Assembly (NCBI RefSeq): GCF_958295425.1 | Contig: NC_081143.1 | Span: forward strand, 28,754,578 to 28,818,577 | DNA: 64,000 nucleotides | Direction: 5' to 3' | DNA from: Solea solea | Taxonomy: Eukaryota > Chordata > Actinopteri > Pleuronectiformes > Soleidae | Shown: positions 11,401-21,351 of the stretch, in pieces | Position numbering within the stretch: the stretch's first letter is position 1 | Layout: each line of letters starts with the position of its first letter | Position numbers and translations under genes: made by a program | Notes under the pieces: generated by a model | Seen by the model: the letters and a program-made list of their open reading frames with translations, nothing else | Databases searched by the model: none | What the model was told of the DNA's origin: nothing

Positions 11401-14400
11401 GCAGCAGCAGAGACAGAGACCAACCCTCTACCTCAGATGTTCCACATGGAATCAAAGCCAGATGAGACTAACGCACAGGTAAAATGACATTGTAGATGCA
11501 TCCATCACCAATATCTGTGGTGACTTGTATGAAGCTGTTCTACTTTCAAAATGGGCCAATGTTCACATTGTCAGAATTACTTTTTGGGTGGTGTGATAAT
11601 GGCCAGTTAATGTCACACACACACGCATGTTTCCAGTCATGTCCTTATGGGGCCTTTTATGTCACAAACACACTTGTTCTCTCGTCTCTCCTCGATGAGA
11701 CCAGGTAACATACTGTAACACACCACTCGTATGTTTCTAGTCTCACCCATGTGGGGCCCTTCCGTGTGGTTCTCACTCAAACTGTTCCTATGGCACTGTC
11801 CAGAACCTGACATAATCTCAAGTTTGATTTTAACATTTGTAATTGCACACTGTCTGAGCTGTTATGAGTTTGAAAGCAAACTTTACAATGTGACCCACTG
11901 CAAATCCTTATCATAGGTTATGAGAGGTGCCTACTACTTTTAGAAAGACTATGTTGTGCTCTCAGTTTGACGGTCTGTGCTGTTTCAGAAACAGTTTAAC
12001 CATTAGGTAACCTTATTAGCCTGTAAATGTCTCCACATACAGTTGTAATTTCTGTCAGTTCTAATTGTCTTCTTGTCTGCTATCTAAATTTCAGGTGAAA
12101 GACCCTCAGACTCCTGCAGCAGCAGAGACAGAGACCAACCCTCTACCTCAGATGTTCCACATGGAATCAAAGCCAGATGAGACTAACGCACAGGTAAAAT
12201 GACATTGTAGACGCATCCATCACCAATATCTGCGGTGACTTGTATGAAGCTGTTATACTTCCACTGTCTACTGGGCCACTGTTTACATTTCTTTACTGTA
12301 TTTAGCTTTTTGGTCAGATCATGTCATGATCAAAACTACTTAACAATCCTAAAATCGTAGGTTAATAATCGCGATATGGCCTTTTATTAATACAGCGATA
12401 TTTTTAGACCATGTCACGATACACGATATATATCTCGATATTTTGCCTTAGCCTTAAGTTGAAACCAAACCACCACCAGACGATGGATCCTGTGCTGTTT
12501 TTCTTCGGAATTAATTCGTCCTCCTCTGCTGGGCAAGGGCGTGTGAAGTTGCACGTATCAGACTGACGTATGTAACTAGGTGCGTTTGTTTTGTCTGTCT
12601 GTGAGAGGGAGAGACGAGAAAGCATTTGAGAGTCAGCGGCTAAAAGCAAATGCGTCACAACACTCGAGTTTCATGATATAGTCATTTTCTACATCGCACA
12701 GACAACAAGCCGCGATATATCGAGTATATTCAATATATCGAGTATATTCAATATATCAAGTATATTCGATATATCGCCCAGCCCTACTTGACATACTTTT
12801 TTTTTTTTTTTGCAGATGGACAGTGGACCAGAGGTTTCTCGTCATTCGTGCGATTCAGATGAAACTGTTCTGAAAGAAACCTGTGATGAGGCTTCTCCAA
12901 ACAACCATTCCAGAGAGCAATCAGATGATGAACTTCCACCTCTGAGACGCACAAAAAGCATTATGGTAAGCTCCTAAAATCTATTTAAAACAATATGAGT
13001 ACATAGCTGATGGGCACTTTTCCCTGCAGTTTGTTTTTCTATCGTGTCAACAAAAAGGGAAAATCATATCTCCATGTTTTCCCTTTGCAGATGGATCGAC
13101 TACAAGATTTTGCTGGCTGTCTCTACGATTCAAGTGATGACAGCACAGAGGGCACTTTGATTTCTAAGCCTGAAAGGGATTCACAGAGGCTGAGAAGAAG
13201 CTCTCGCCATCCTGTAAGTCTTTAATTGATTCTTGTATTTGTATCATTTTGAGGCTTTATTGTGTGTATATATGACATATTCAAATTGTTTCAAGGTTTT
13301 AATGAGGGAGGGGCACAATTTAGATTTCACCAGCTATAGGCAATATTTGCTTTTTCTCACAACTGTATGCACAATGGTGTAGTACCGGGGCTTGGACTTT
13401 ATGTACTCTAACCGGGTCGGATCGGGCCTTAATTTTCATGTCCGTTGATACTCTAACCCGTGCAATACATGCAATATGATCGTGTCTGACTGGAAACGCT
13501 GGCAGAACCAATGTTAACGGTCAGACAGACCTCCTGGTTCTTTTCATTTAAAGTAAATGAAAATGGCAATACCTAGTTTTTAGTAAAAGTTTTAGTCTAA
13601 CATTAATTAGCAGTATGTCTTTCTATTTCTTTACACTTACTTGAACTTAAAATACTCAGTATAGAAGGCTCCATAGAGAATTTATCTTCACGCTGTATGC
13701 ATATACAATTAAAGTGTACTCAGATTGTTTACACTTAATATGTTACAAAATGAGTTACATTTTTTTTTCTTTCTTTAAAGATTCAGATGCCTCTTGTGGA
13801 ATCAGATAACTCTAACATTGGCAGTGAAGATGAGTACATTCCATGTCCCAAGGACGAAAGCACAGAAAGTGATAGCAGTTTGGAATTAACCCTGGAAAAT
13901 AAAAAAAGGAACAAAGGTGCATCTAGTGAGAGCAGAAGAAAGTCTTCCAGTCGGAGCAAGTTTAAGCCCAGGGAGAGTGGAAGTGAGTCCTCCAAGCAGA
14001 AAAGAAGCAGGTCTTCCAGTCAGAGCCAGCTTGATTTTAGCCAGAAGAGACCCTTTAAAACAGGTCATGACCCCACACAAATATTTCCAAATAGCAGAGT
14101 TGATGGTAATGAAAAGAAAATAGTTGCAACATATTCTAAAAAGGATGTGAGTGTTTCAATGCCCCTGGAAGAAGAGCAGTCTATGTATGTCAATCCAGTT
14201 TTAAAGAAGATGGATGGGTCTAGAAGCTACAACAAAAAACATTTCTGCTTTTATTGCAGAAAGTTTGTCCAGAAAATGTCAAGGCACTTGTGGCGTAAAC
14301 ACCAAGATGAAACAGATGTTGCAAAAGCATTCAGTTTGCCAAAGAACTCAAAAGAAAGGAAACTGCAGTTGGACTACATACGAAATAAGGGCAACTTTGA

Positions 14401-17400
14401 GCACAATAGTGAGGTTTTGGAGACACAGAAAGGCAAACTCATCCCATGGAAGCAACCACAGAAAAAATCTGAAGGACAGGAATTTGCACATTGTATTCAC
14501 TGCTATGGTTTGTTCTCAAGAAGAGCAATGTGGCGGCATTTTCAGGTTTGCAACTTCAAACCCGAGAGTAGTAAACCCGGTAAAACTCGTGTTCTTTCTT
14601 TGTGTGCTTTCGCTGAACCTGCTCCACCTGGATTTAATGATGCTTATTGGAAGTTCTTAAGTGTTATGAATCAAGACAGGATTGCAGTTGCTATTAAAGA
14701 AGACCGCTGTATTCTTGAATATGGTTACAGACTGTTCAGGAAGAACGAGAAGGTGGTCAGTCAACACCAGTATATTCGGCAAAAACTGAGAGAGCTTGGC
14801 AGGCTGTTATTGAAAGCAAGACAAGTTACACATGTGAAGACCATCCAAGAACTCATAAAACCTGAACAGTACAGTCAGGTGGTCACTACTGCAAAGAGCC
14901 TATCTGGATTCAGTGAGCAAACTGGCAAATACCAATGTCCGTCTCTTGCTCGCAAGGTTGGACACAGCTTGTATTCTTTGGCCATGTTTATCAAGTCCGA
15001 AGGCCTGAAAAAGAAAGATAAACAAGCTACTCAAGATGCTGAGGAGTTTGCGCTGCTTTATCAAGAAAGTTGGAGATTTGACATTGCAAGCCAAGCATTA
15101 ACTCAACTTGACCAGACCAAATGGAATGCTCCTCTACTGTTACCTTTCACACAAGATATTCAAAAGTTTCATTGTCATCTAGCTGAGAAACAGCAGCAAC
15201 ATTTGAATGATCTGCAAAAACACCCATCACCATCAAACTGGAAGGAGCTTGCAAAAGTTACCCTCACACAAGTTGTACTGTTTAACCGGCGGAGAGGAGG
15301 GGAAGTGTCCAGGATGCTTCTGTCTGCGTATCTATCAAAGGACACATCAGACACACATGGTGACGTTAGCTTGGCCCTTACACCGCTTGAACAGAAGCTG
15401 TGCAAACATTTTGTAAGGATTACAATTGTAGGAAAGAGAGGAAGAAAGGTTCCAGTTCTTTTAACCCCAATCATGAGAGAGTCACTTGATGCTCTGACTG
15501 AGAAGAGAGAAGAATGTGGAGTGCTGTCTGAAAATGGATATCTGTTTGCATTACCTCACTCTGTCCATTACATAAGGGCTTGTGACTGCATAAGGCAGTT
15601 TGTGAAAGAATGTGATCACCTTGAAAATCCTAAAGCCTTAACATCAACAAGACTAAGGAAACATATCGCCACCCTCTCTACTGTATTGAACCTTAAGACC
15701 ACAGAACTCGATCAGTTGGCAGACTTCCTTGGCCATAATATTGCTGTGCACCGAAAGCACTACCGCCTTCCGGAGGGCACCCTCCAGTTGGCCAAAATCA
15801 GCAAAGTGCTTCTGGCAATGGAACAGGGACGCCTAGGAGAATACAAAGGAAAGAGCCTGGATGAAATTCAAGTTGACGTGAATGGTACTAAGACTTATTA
15901 TATTTTAAAGGTGCAATATATGATATTTAGTCTTCAGCATTCAGTAAGTGACTTAAACTGGATTTTTTAAGTAATTGAATTGTATGCAGGTAATTTGCAA
16001 GTTTAAAATCATATCCTCCTCTGTAAGACCATACATATGCAAAAATGCGTGTCAAACTTAGACATGCACACACAAACTGTATTTTTTTTCTGCTCTTGAT
16101 TGCCAGATTGCCCACAGTCTCAGCTTTCCAACTCAATAATACTATATCAATTAATATTTTAGAGACCATTGGCATAGAGGGGCCTTCAGAAGAGGACATT
16201 GAAGGTATGTGATGAATGTTTTTAAATTTGTCATGGAGATTTATGAGCTTTGCATTTGTATTTTATTTTCAGGTTTCCCTGATTCACTATTTCCTGACAT
16301 TATGTGAAGGCAAGGATACAAAATATAGTACATTGTCTCGGGGGTGCAAGTCTGGTTCAGCAAGACAGGGGTCTGGGATTGAAATCTACTCTATGATGCA
16401 CTGTATTGTCAAAGTATAGTAGTAATATTACATTTCTCTGCCAGGAGAACAGGGGTCAGAAGATGAGGAGAGCATGTCATCCCTGAACATCTGTACCTCA
16501 ACATCACAAGTCCAAAACCAGGGAGTGTCTCCAACGGGTGAGCTTGAACAATGAAAGAAGATTGATCTTGAACACTCCTCTTTAAAGACCCCCTCCGATG
16601 AAAATTGTGTTTTTCATGTTGTTTATGTGGCATTTCTCTGATGCTACAGGACATATCAGCAGAAAAGTAAGTGTGACATTTTATTTCTGAGTATTTCTGC
16701 CTTCAAATTGCAGTGAACTAAAGGCAGACGCAAACTGGCAGTACAGATTGTAAAGCCCTCCAAGGCAAAATGTGATTTGTGAATTTGGGCTGTACAAATA
16801 GAATTTGATTTGATAAAATAATCACTGTACTGACTGTTTCTTCATATTTTATGTCTTTTAATAAAGTTCTTTCTGTTCTAGATGTCACTATGCCAGGACA
16901 ACAGGGGTCAGAAGATGAGGTCAGCACGTCATCCCTGCAAGAATGTACCTCCACATCGCAAGTCCAAAACCAGAGTGTGTCTGCAAGAAAGAGAGGTAAG
17001 CTTTGGGACTTGCATCCTCTTTTGGGCCAGTGCCACTCAATTGCTTTTAACGTCTTTTACCTTGTTTTTAGTGAAAATGGTCTATTGGTTGCCTTAAAAA
17101 AATAATGTTGATGGTTATATCATTGAATAAAAGCATGTCTCTGAATTCTTAATACACCTAACATAGCTTCCTACCCAGAAAGGGAATAAGACCCAATGTG
17201 TGACAATGGTTCGAAAATATATATGTGAAAAAGTATTTGCCCCCTTTCTGATTTCCTGAGTTAATTGCAAATTTGTCACACTTAAAAGTTTACGATCAGC
17301 AAACAAATTTGGAAGAATTTACTTTCAACAAAGAGTGGAAGCTAGTTTTGCGCAGTTAGTGGCCTTGTGAGCTACAGATCACAGCTCTGCAAATTGTCAA

Positions 17401-17647
17401 TTTAATCAAAATGTGATCTCTTTCTGCCTACTTAGGTAAGCAAGCTCCTGTGAGACGTTGGACACCAGAGGAAATTGCTGCAGTAGAAAAACATCTGAAG
17501 AAGTTCATTGTGAGGCAAGATGTTCCAGGTAAAGCGGACTGTGAGCGCTGCATTGCTTCAGAACCGCAAGCGCTACAAAATAGAGACTGGAAAGCAGTCA
17601 AATATTTCATCAAAAATAGAATAACTACCATGAGAAGAAAATTATAA
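4784..17647 (+). CDS. SET (KMT5A-like) / zinc finger / tyrosine-recombinase-like fusion protein, 1425 aa
   Basis: Coding exons: 4784-4892, 4972-5128, 5272-5464, 5656-5745, 6361-6459, 7078-7176, 7795-7893, 8509-8607, 9224-9322, 9950-10048, 10663-10761, 11380-11478, 12095-12193, 12816-12965, 13091-13213, 13781-15884, 16163-16204, 16445-16537, 16882-16995, 17436-17647. Every junction is GT-AG, every phase matches, and the sum (4278 nt) is an exact frame ending in TAA. Protein order: SET domain aa 37-147; repeated-exon tract aa 154-480; acidic linkers to aa 571; zinc-finger-like motifs near aa 727-745 and 809-828; recombinase core about aa 1070-1235; duplicated acidic exons aa 1287-1355; Myb/SANT-like end. 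The SET part resembles KMT5A, which monomethylates histone H4 K20; the recombinase part resembles YR-transposon integrases. Expected to be nuclear. Whether it is a host gene or a mobile gene is not settled. The start is the first in-frame ATG after the exon-2 acceptor. Confidence 0.82.
5656..12252 (+). repeat. Ten-copy tandem array of a ~715-bp unit, each with one coding exon
   Basis: Unit starts, taken at the exon, are 5656, 6361, 7078, 7795, 8509, 9224, 9950, 10663, 11380 and 12095. Spacings are 705, 717, 717, 714, 715, 726, 713, 717 and 715 bp. The first exon is a 90-nt variant (30 aa, VKTPAATETE start). The other nine are 99 nt and read identical over their full length, encoding a 33-aa unit (VKDPQTPAAAETE start, PLPQMFHMES middle, DETNAQ end). 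All exons are phase 0-0, so copies can be gained or lost without a frameshift. The introns are nearly identical, each with a short CA tract and two TATGGGGCC/TGTGGGGCCC-type words. Similarity stops near 12252. The tract looks disordered, rich in Pro, Glu and Thr. Confidence 0.93.
12366..12786. mobile_element. hAT-like non-autonomous element (MITE) in an intron
   Basis: The right end reads CGATATATCGCCCAGCCCTA, and the left end has CGCGATATGGCC followed by CACGATACACGATATATATC. These are hallmarks of the fish MITE family with GGGCTGGGCGATAT termini, recognised from memory and usually placed with hAT elements. The left end is degraded, so its boundary is approximate. An internal 20-bp unit built from AGTATATTCAATATATCG is repeated near 12720-12770. 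The right end lies 29 bp before the exon starting at 12816. Confidence 0.6.
12816..13213 (+). other. Linker exons (acidic, Ser-rich)
   Basis: Two phase 0-0 exons, 12816-12965 (50 aa) and 13091-13213 (41 aa), follow the array. The first has a T-rich tract and TGCAG acceptor and ends in the basic patch LRRTKSIM. The second contains DSSDDSTE and ends in RLRRSSRHP. They encode aa 481-571 and look disordered. Both begin with ATG at the exon border, as happens when internal Met codons follow an acceptor, so they are not taken as starts. Confidence 0.75.
13781..15884 (+). other. Large exon: zinc fingers plus tyrosine-recombinase-like core
   Basis: A 2104-nt exon encodes aa 572-1272. It opens with an acidic/Ser-rich stretch. 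A first C2H2-like motif follows near aa 727-745 (CFYC, then H-x4-H in RHLWRKH), and a second near aa 809-828 (CIHC, then HFQVC). The C-terminal third matches the tyrosine-recombinase pattern: RRRGGE (R-x-x-E, about R1076), a GKRGRKVPVL hairpin (K1123), RLRKHIAT (R1197), LGH (H1223) and HRKHY (Y1232). The H-to-Y spacing of nine residues is the classical one. The usual box-II His three residues before R1197 is Thr. The frame can run 84 nt past 15884 to a stop at 15968, but the donor at 15885 puts the next exon in frame. Confidence 0.82.
16163..17647 (+). other. C-terminal exons with a duplicated acidic exon and Myb/SANT-like end
   Basis: All four exons start in phase 1. Exon 16163-16204 encodes ETIGIEGPSEEDIE. 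Exons 16445-16537 and 16882-16995 are paralogous: both contain QGSEDE, then SSL, then TSTSQVQNQ, and they are about 85% identical in DNA by eye, so they arose by exon duplication. The last exon, 17436-17647, encodes RRWTPEE, then PGKADCE, then WKAVKYFIKNRI and a basic end before TAA. The W and KNRI spacing suggests a Myb/SANT-like DNA-binding helix bundle; this is inference. An unused acceptor-like site at 16271 would open a short tail ending in TGA and could be an alternative last exon. Confidence 0.72.
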
Positions 17648-17978
17648 TGAAAGCAGTTCAACGATCAGAGGTATGGACACACATTTTCAGTTTGGGTCCT
17701 ATACTTTGTTTAAATGTTTTGAAATGTACTGTAGTTTAAAGTAGCTGCTGTGGTTTTAGCAGTCAACAACACATTAAACAAGTACATGTTTGGCAAAGTC
17801 AAATGTTTGATTATCTGGTTAACTTTGCAGTAATGATTGTTTTGTTTTCCTGTAATCATTAGTTGCAGCATTAGAGTCTCAATTTTGTCTCAAGCATGTT
17901 TTATGTTTTTTATATACGGACAAAAAAACTTATTTTCGTTTTGTGTAAAAAGTAGTCAGATGACTGACTTGTTCGCAA

Positions 17979-17984
17979 AATAAA
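17979..17984 (+). terminator. Candidate polyadenylation signal
   Basis: A consensus AATAAA lies 332 bp after the stop codon, followed by a T-rich stretch near 18008-18030. It is the best-placed signal for the SET-recombinase transcript. Confidence 0.5.
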
Positions 17985-18572
17985 TACATGTGCCTTCAGG
18001 ATAACTTGTTGAAAGCATTTTATTTTATTGTTAGCATATAGCATATCTGTCTCAAGTCTTATTAAGTGCTGGTGCTAACGATCATTATTTGATTACCATG
18101 CTACTACCCTGTCTTCCTGTTGATGTTGTAAGATGATAGCACATGCAGTAGTTAATGAGCTAACAAGGCATCTAAATTTGCACGTGTAAAGGGAAATGAG
18201 ATGGAATGAAGGAAGAAGAGTATTTAATTTTGAAATATAGATCCTTAATGCAGTCAGAGTCTATGTGCAGTAGAAACCATTAATGGGCCCCAGATAGTAA
18301 CCTAACACCCCACAAAGATATAAAAACAAGAGAAGTGTATGTGTGTGTGACACTGGACCTCACAAGTACTGTATGTTAGAAACTGGGCCCACAAGTGACC
18401 AAAAAACTGGCATGGAGACAAAAGTTTAGAATCTTGGTACATTGAAGTGATTTTTGTGATTGGGATTTTTTTTTCATCTTACCTGATTTTTTACAGCAGT
18501 GTAGAACCACTGGAAAGGGTGGATCCCATAAATGACCAAAGAACTGGTGGGCCCCCTGAGGGGCAAACACCA

Positions 18573-18575
<3 letters not shown>

Positions 18576-18638
<63 letters not shown>
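18576..18638. repeat. (TG)n microsatellite, 63 bp
   Basis: A pure TG tract; the long Cys-Val and Thr-His frames over it are artefacts. Confidence 0.97.
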
Positions 18639-18641
<3 letters not shown>

Positions 18642-18870
18642 CCGCACATACATTCATATGGACTACAGAATGCACAAATCCCACTTTCTTCTTCCATGCA
18701 GTTGGCACCCAGCACTTTGTTTATCTCCATTATTAATCAGTGAAAACTTTTGGGTCTGTGCTGAGTGTAGAGTGGAACATTTAAAGGTCATCTGTGCAGT
18801 CAAGTCAGCTGTTGACTGACTGAAATGAGAGATGTGCTTCTCAGGTTTTACCTAAATGAGCTCAGAAACT

Positions 18871-18937
18871 CAGTGTGTGTGTGTGTGCGTCAGTGTGTGT
18901 GTGTGCGTCAGTGTGTGTGTGCGCGTCAGTGTGTGTA
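18871..18937. repeat. TG/CGTCA minisatellite
   Basis: Three TG tracts separated by GCGTCA, giving units of about 22 bp. Confidence 0.85.
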
Positions 18938-19455
18938 CTTGGGCTGCAATGATTAGTCAACATTATTAGCGACATCTACCTTCCAAAAAACAAAAGAAAT
19001 GAATCAACACCAACACTTTCTGAGGTTTAGGAGCATTAAGCTGAAAATAAATCAATAAAATAAGTTGAATGATTGTTAATATTAATACGAGCATTTGAAT
19101 CAGCATGAATCTCGTGTTACCTCTCCAGACTCTGACTCCGACCAGCAGGAGGTGCTATCAAGCTAAGCTAATGTAGCTCCAATTTACTGCAGATTCTGCT
19201 ATTTTTAATAAAATATTGTTATATATAAGTTCCTTTTAAGACCATTGCCATAAAATTAGCGTACAGTCACTATTCTTATAAAATAAAATACATGTTTTTA
19301 TTATATTATTTTTAATGCTGGAATACATTAGCTGCAACAGGAAGTTGTCACGCTGAAATATTTTAATGTCAAAAGTGAAGAACAAACATGAGTTTTCCTG
19401 CTCTGTGACAAACTGGTGAACATGAATGAGTGACTTGAAGCACACACATGCTTCT

Positions 19456-19902
19456 GGTGCTTTTCCATTATACAGTTCCAACACTGCTCGACTCGACATC
19501 AGTGATGGTACCTGCTGCTTTATTTTTAGTATCTGCTCTGGTGAGAGTCCAAGCGAGCTGAGCCGATTCTATACGTGATGTCGGTGTCGAGTGTCGTCAC
19601 AGGAAGAGTCATGAGCGCGACGTCCAACACAAGAATCAAAACCAACGGTAGATCAGTTAAAAAGACTTAACAATCCTGAAAACATGCGTTAATCTACGAC
19701 ATTTATCATGGAAACATGTCTAAGATCTGGTGTATTTAGCAACAGCACTGCTTTAAGCCAGCGATCGTGAGCCCAATCACAACCTGTTTGTGGTATTTCA
19801 GTTCAGTGTCAGGCAGGAAATACTAAACCATTCTGTGAACAAATCTTTTTAATGAACTGATTCTAATGATTCAGTTACACCAAAAACAACTGGTTTGTGT
19901 TT

Positions 19903-19934
<32 letters not shown>

Positions 19935-19985
19935 TTGTGTTGTGTATAAAACAAAGTCACGGCAGTTTCAGACTGCTACCAAACT
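19456..19985 (+). mobile_element. Longest copy of the TIR MITE family (copy B)
   Basis: It begins with GGTGCTTTTCCATTATACAG, matching the reverse complement of the right end of copy A and the right end of the reversed copy at 52.9 kb. Internal blocks (GCGAGCTGAGCC, AGTCATGAGC, CACAAGAATCAAA, TCCTGAAAACATGC, AATGAACTGATTC) are shared with copies at 1.0, 51.4 and 52.6 kb. A TG tract sits inside at about 19905-19935. The right terminal repeat is missing. Confidence 0.72.
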
Positions 19986-20262
19986 GATAAGTGTCGAGAA
20001 TTGCATGATTGTATAAAAGAAGAATTCCTCACCTAACGAGCCACAAAGTAACCTCTGACCTAATGGTTTCATTAGCATATTTATAATTAACTATGTTACA
20101 TAACTTTCAGTTTTCTTCTTTCTATTATGAATACTGACTAATTGTTGGCAGTAGTTAGCAGTTATAATTATTGACTATATGACTATAAAATATGATATAT
20201 ATATATATATGTAGATGAATTAAAAAACGTATTGATAATTATACAGATTTGTAAAATGATCA

Positions 20263-20331
20263 CGTGTGTGTGCGTGTGTGTGCGTGTGTGTGTGCGCGCG
20301 TGTGTGTGCGCACGTGTGTGTGCGTGCGTGC

Positions 20332-20373
<42 letters not shown>
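20263..20373. repeat. (TG)n/(CG) compound microsatellite
   Basis: TG repeats interspersed with CG and CA steps. Alternating purine-pyrimidine over 110 bp makes it Z-DNA-prone. Confidence 0.95.
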
Positions 20374-20374
<1 letters not shown>

Positions 20375-20842
20375 GTAATGACCTGAGCAAATACAGGCTC
20401 AGAGAAAGTTGACTGAAGTTTTCCAGTTGAAGAGCCGTGTGGAGAAAATGAGAAGTGACAGACCACATAACACAGCGTGGGACGTAAATAACTTTTACAT
20501 CCCCCGTCTCCCCCCCCCGTCTCCCCCCCTCGTCTCCCCCCCTCGTCTCCCATGGATGATACTTCAAGGATTTTGAAAGAGAGACAGAGGGAGAAGCAGA
20601 GATGAGCTGAAATGAGAGAATATCCCTCGCTTTCATCTTTAGAAAAAATCTCTGACATTCTCTCTCACGCTTTGATGAAAGTCTTGGTGTTTTTTTGTCT
20701 TTTATCCTCTTACACGAGGTAAATGTGTGTGTGTGTGTGTGTGTGTGATTAACATGTGCACTCACACATGAACACTGGATGAACACTGGCATGCATCGAT
20801 GGAATTTTCTCACCAGCATGTGTGTAGGTGGCATGAGGAATT
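20374..20842. other. Intergenic stretch with a short C-rich tandem
   Basis: It holds a C-rich tandem of CCCGTCTCCCCCC-like units at 20500-20550 and a TG tract at 20721-20748. The long minus-strand frame here depends on these repeats and is not a gene. Confidence 0.6.
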
Positions 20843-20847
20843 TTGAT

Positions 20848-20965
20848 TTGTGTGTGTGTGTGTTCTTGTATTTGTTGCTTTGTGAGGACCAAAAAAACTG
20901 TACAAACCATATGGAGTGAGGACATTTTATCTGGTCCTCACAACATGTTGACCATGAGGACAGAT
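20848..20965. repeat. (TG)n-linked GAGGACC dispersed repeat
   Basis: A TG tract is followed by a TTTGTGAGGACC word, GAGGACATTTTA, then GGTCCTCACAA, an imperfect inverted repeat. This combination is very common next to TG tracts in fish DNA (recalled). A related block lies at 62.84-63.24 kb. Confidence 0.55.
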
Positions 20966-21314
20966 CTGGACTGCAGACAAAGCCACGCTGCTGTAACACA
21001 TGCAGAACCAGGTCTGGCTCAAATACTGTTAAAGCCTCAGCATCAGTGATACCTTCATATGCAGATCATCATGCCTTAGGCACTGATGCTCCACAAACCA
21101 TCACACATGTATCGACGATCACGTTTCCCTCGTCTGTTTACGTCGTCCATATCAGTCCATATCAGAGGAGTTTGGGTCCAGAAAACTAAATAAATCGTCC
21201 TCTTGGCGTTCTAAAGTTTTAGTGGCAGACTGTGCCAGTGTCCATCATGGCAGCGTGACAGTTTCTCATCAAATACGACCTGAGGGCGTGATGTTCACAC
21301 ACACATGCAGCCGC

Positions 21315-21316
21315 TG

Positions 21317-21349
<33 letters not shown>
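21315..21349. repeat. (CA)n microsatellite
   Basis: CA tract of about 35 bp in otherwise unique intergenic DNA. Confidence 0.95.

Positions 21350-21351
<2 letters not shown>

Larger units (their letters stand above)
18001..19455. other. Intergenic stretch
   Basis: No gene is visible. It holds a (GT)n tract at 18576-18638 flanked by GGGCCCC-containing sequence, a short minisatellite of GTGTGTGTGCGTCA units at 18871-18937, and AT-rich unique DNA. The GGGCCCC words next to TG tracts recall those in the exon-array introns and the left flank at 3.5 kb. Confidence 0.6.

Noticed and set aside
5792..11916. Recurring 61-, 64- and 74-aa frames in each array unit
   Set aside because: They lie in introns between the phase 0-0 exons. 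They recur only because the unit is tandemly repeated, and they lack splice compatibility with the main frame.
5656..12252. CRISPR-like regular spacing of identical 99-bp blocks
   Set aside because: The spacers are near-identical introns, not unique, and the blocks are coding exons with splice sites. The organism is a vertebrate.
15885..15968. Extension of the large exon to the in-frame stop as the protein end
   Set aside because: The GT donor at 15885 joins in phase to four further exons with matching phases and a conserved-looking end. Read-through remains possible as an intron-retained isoform.
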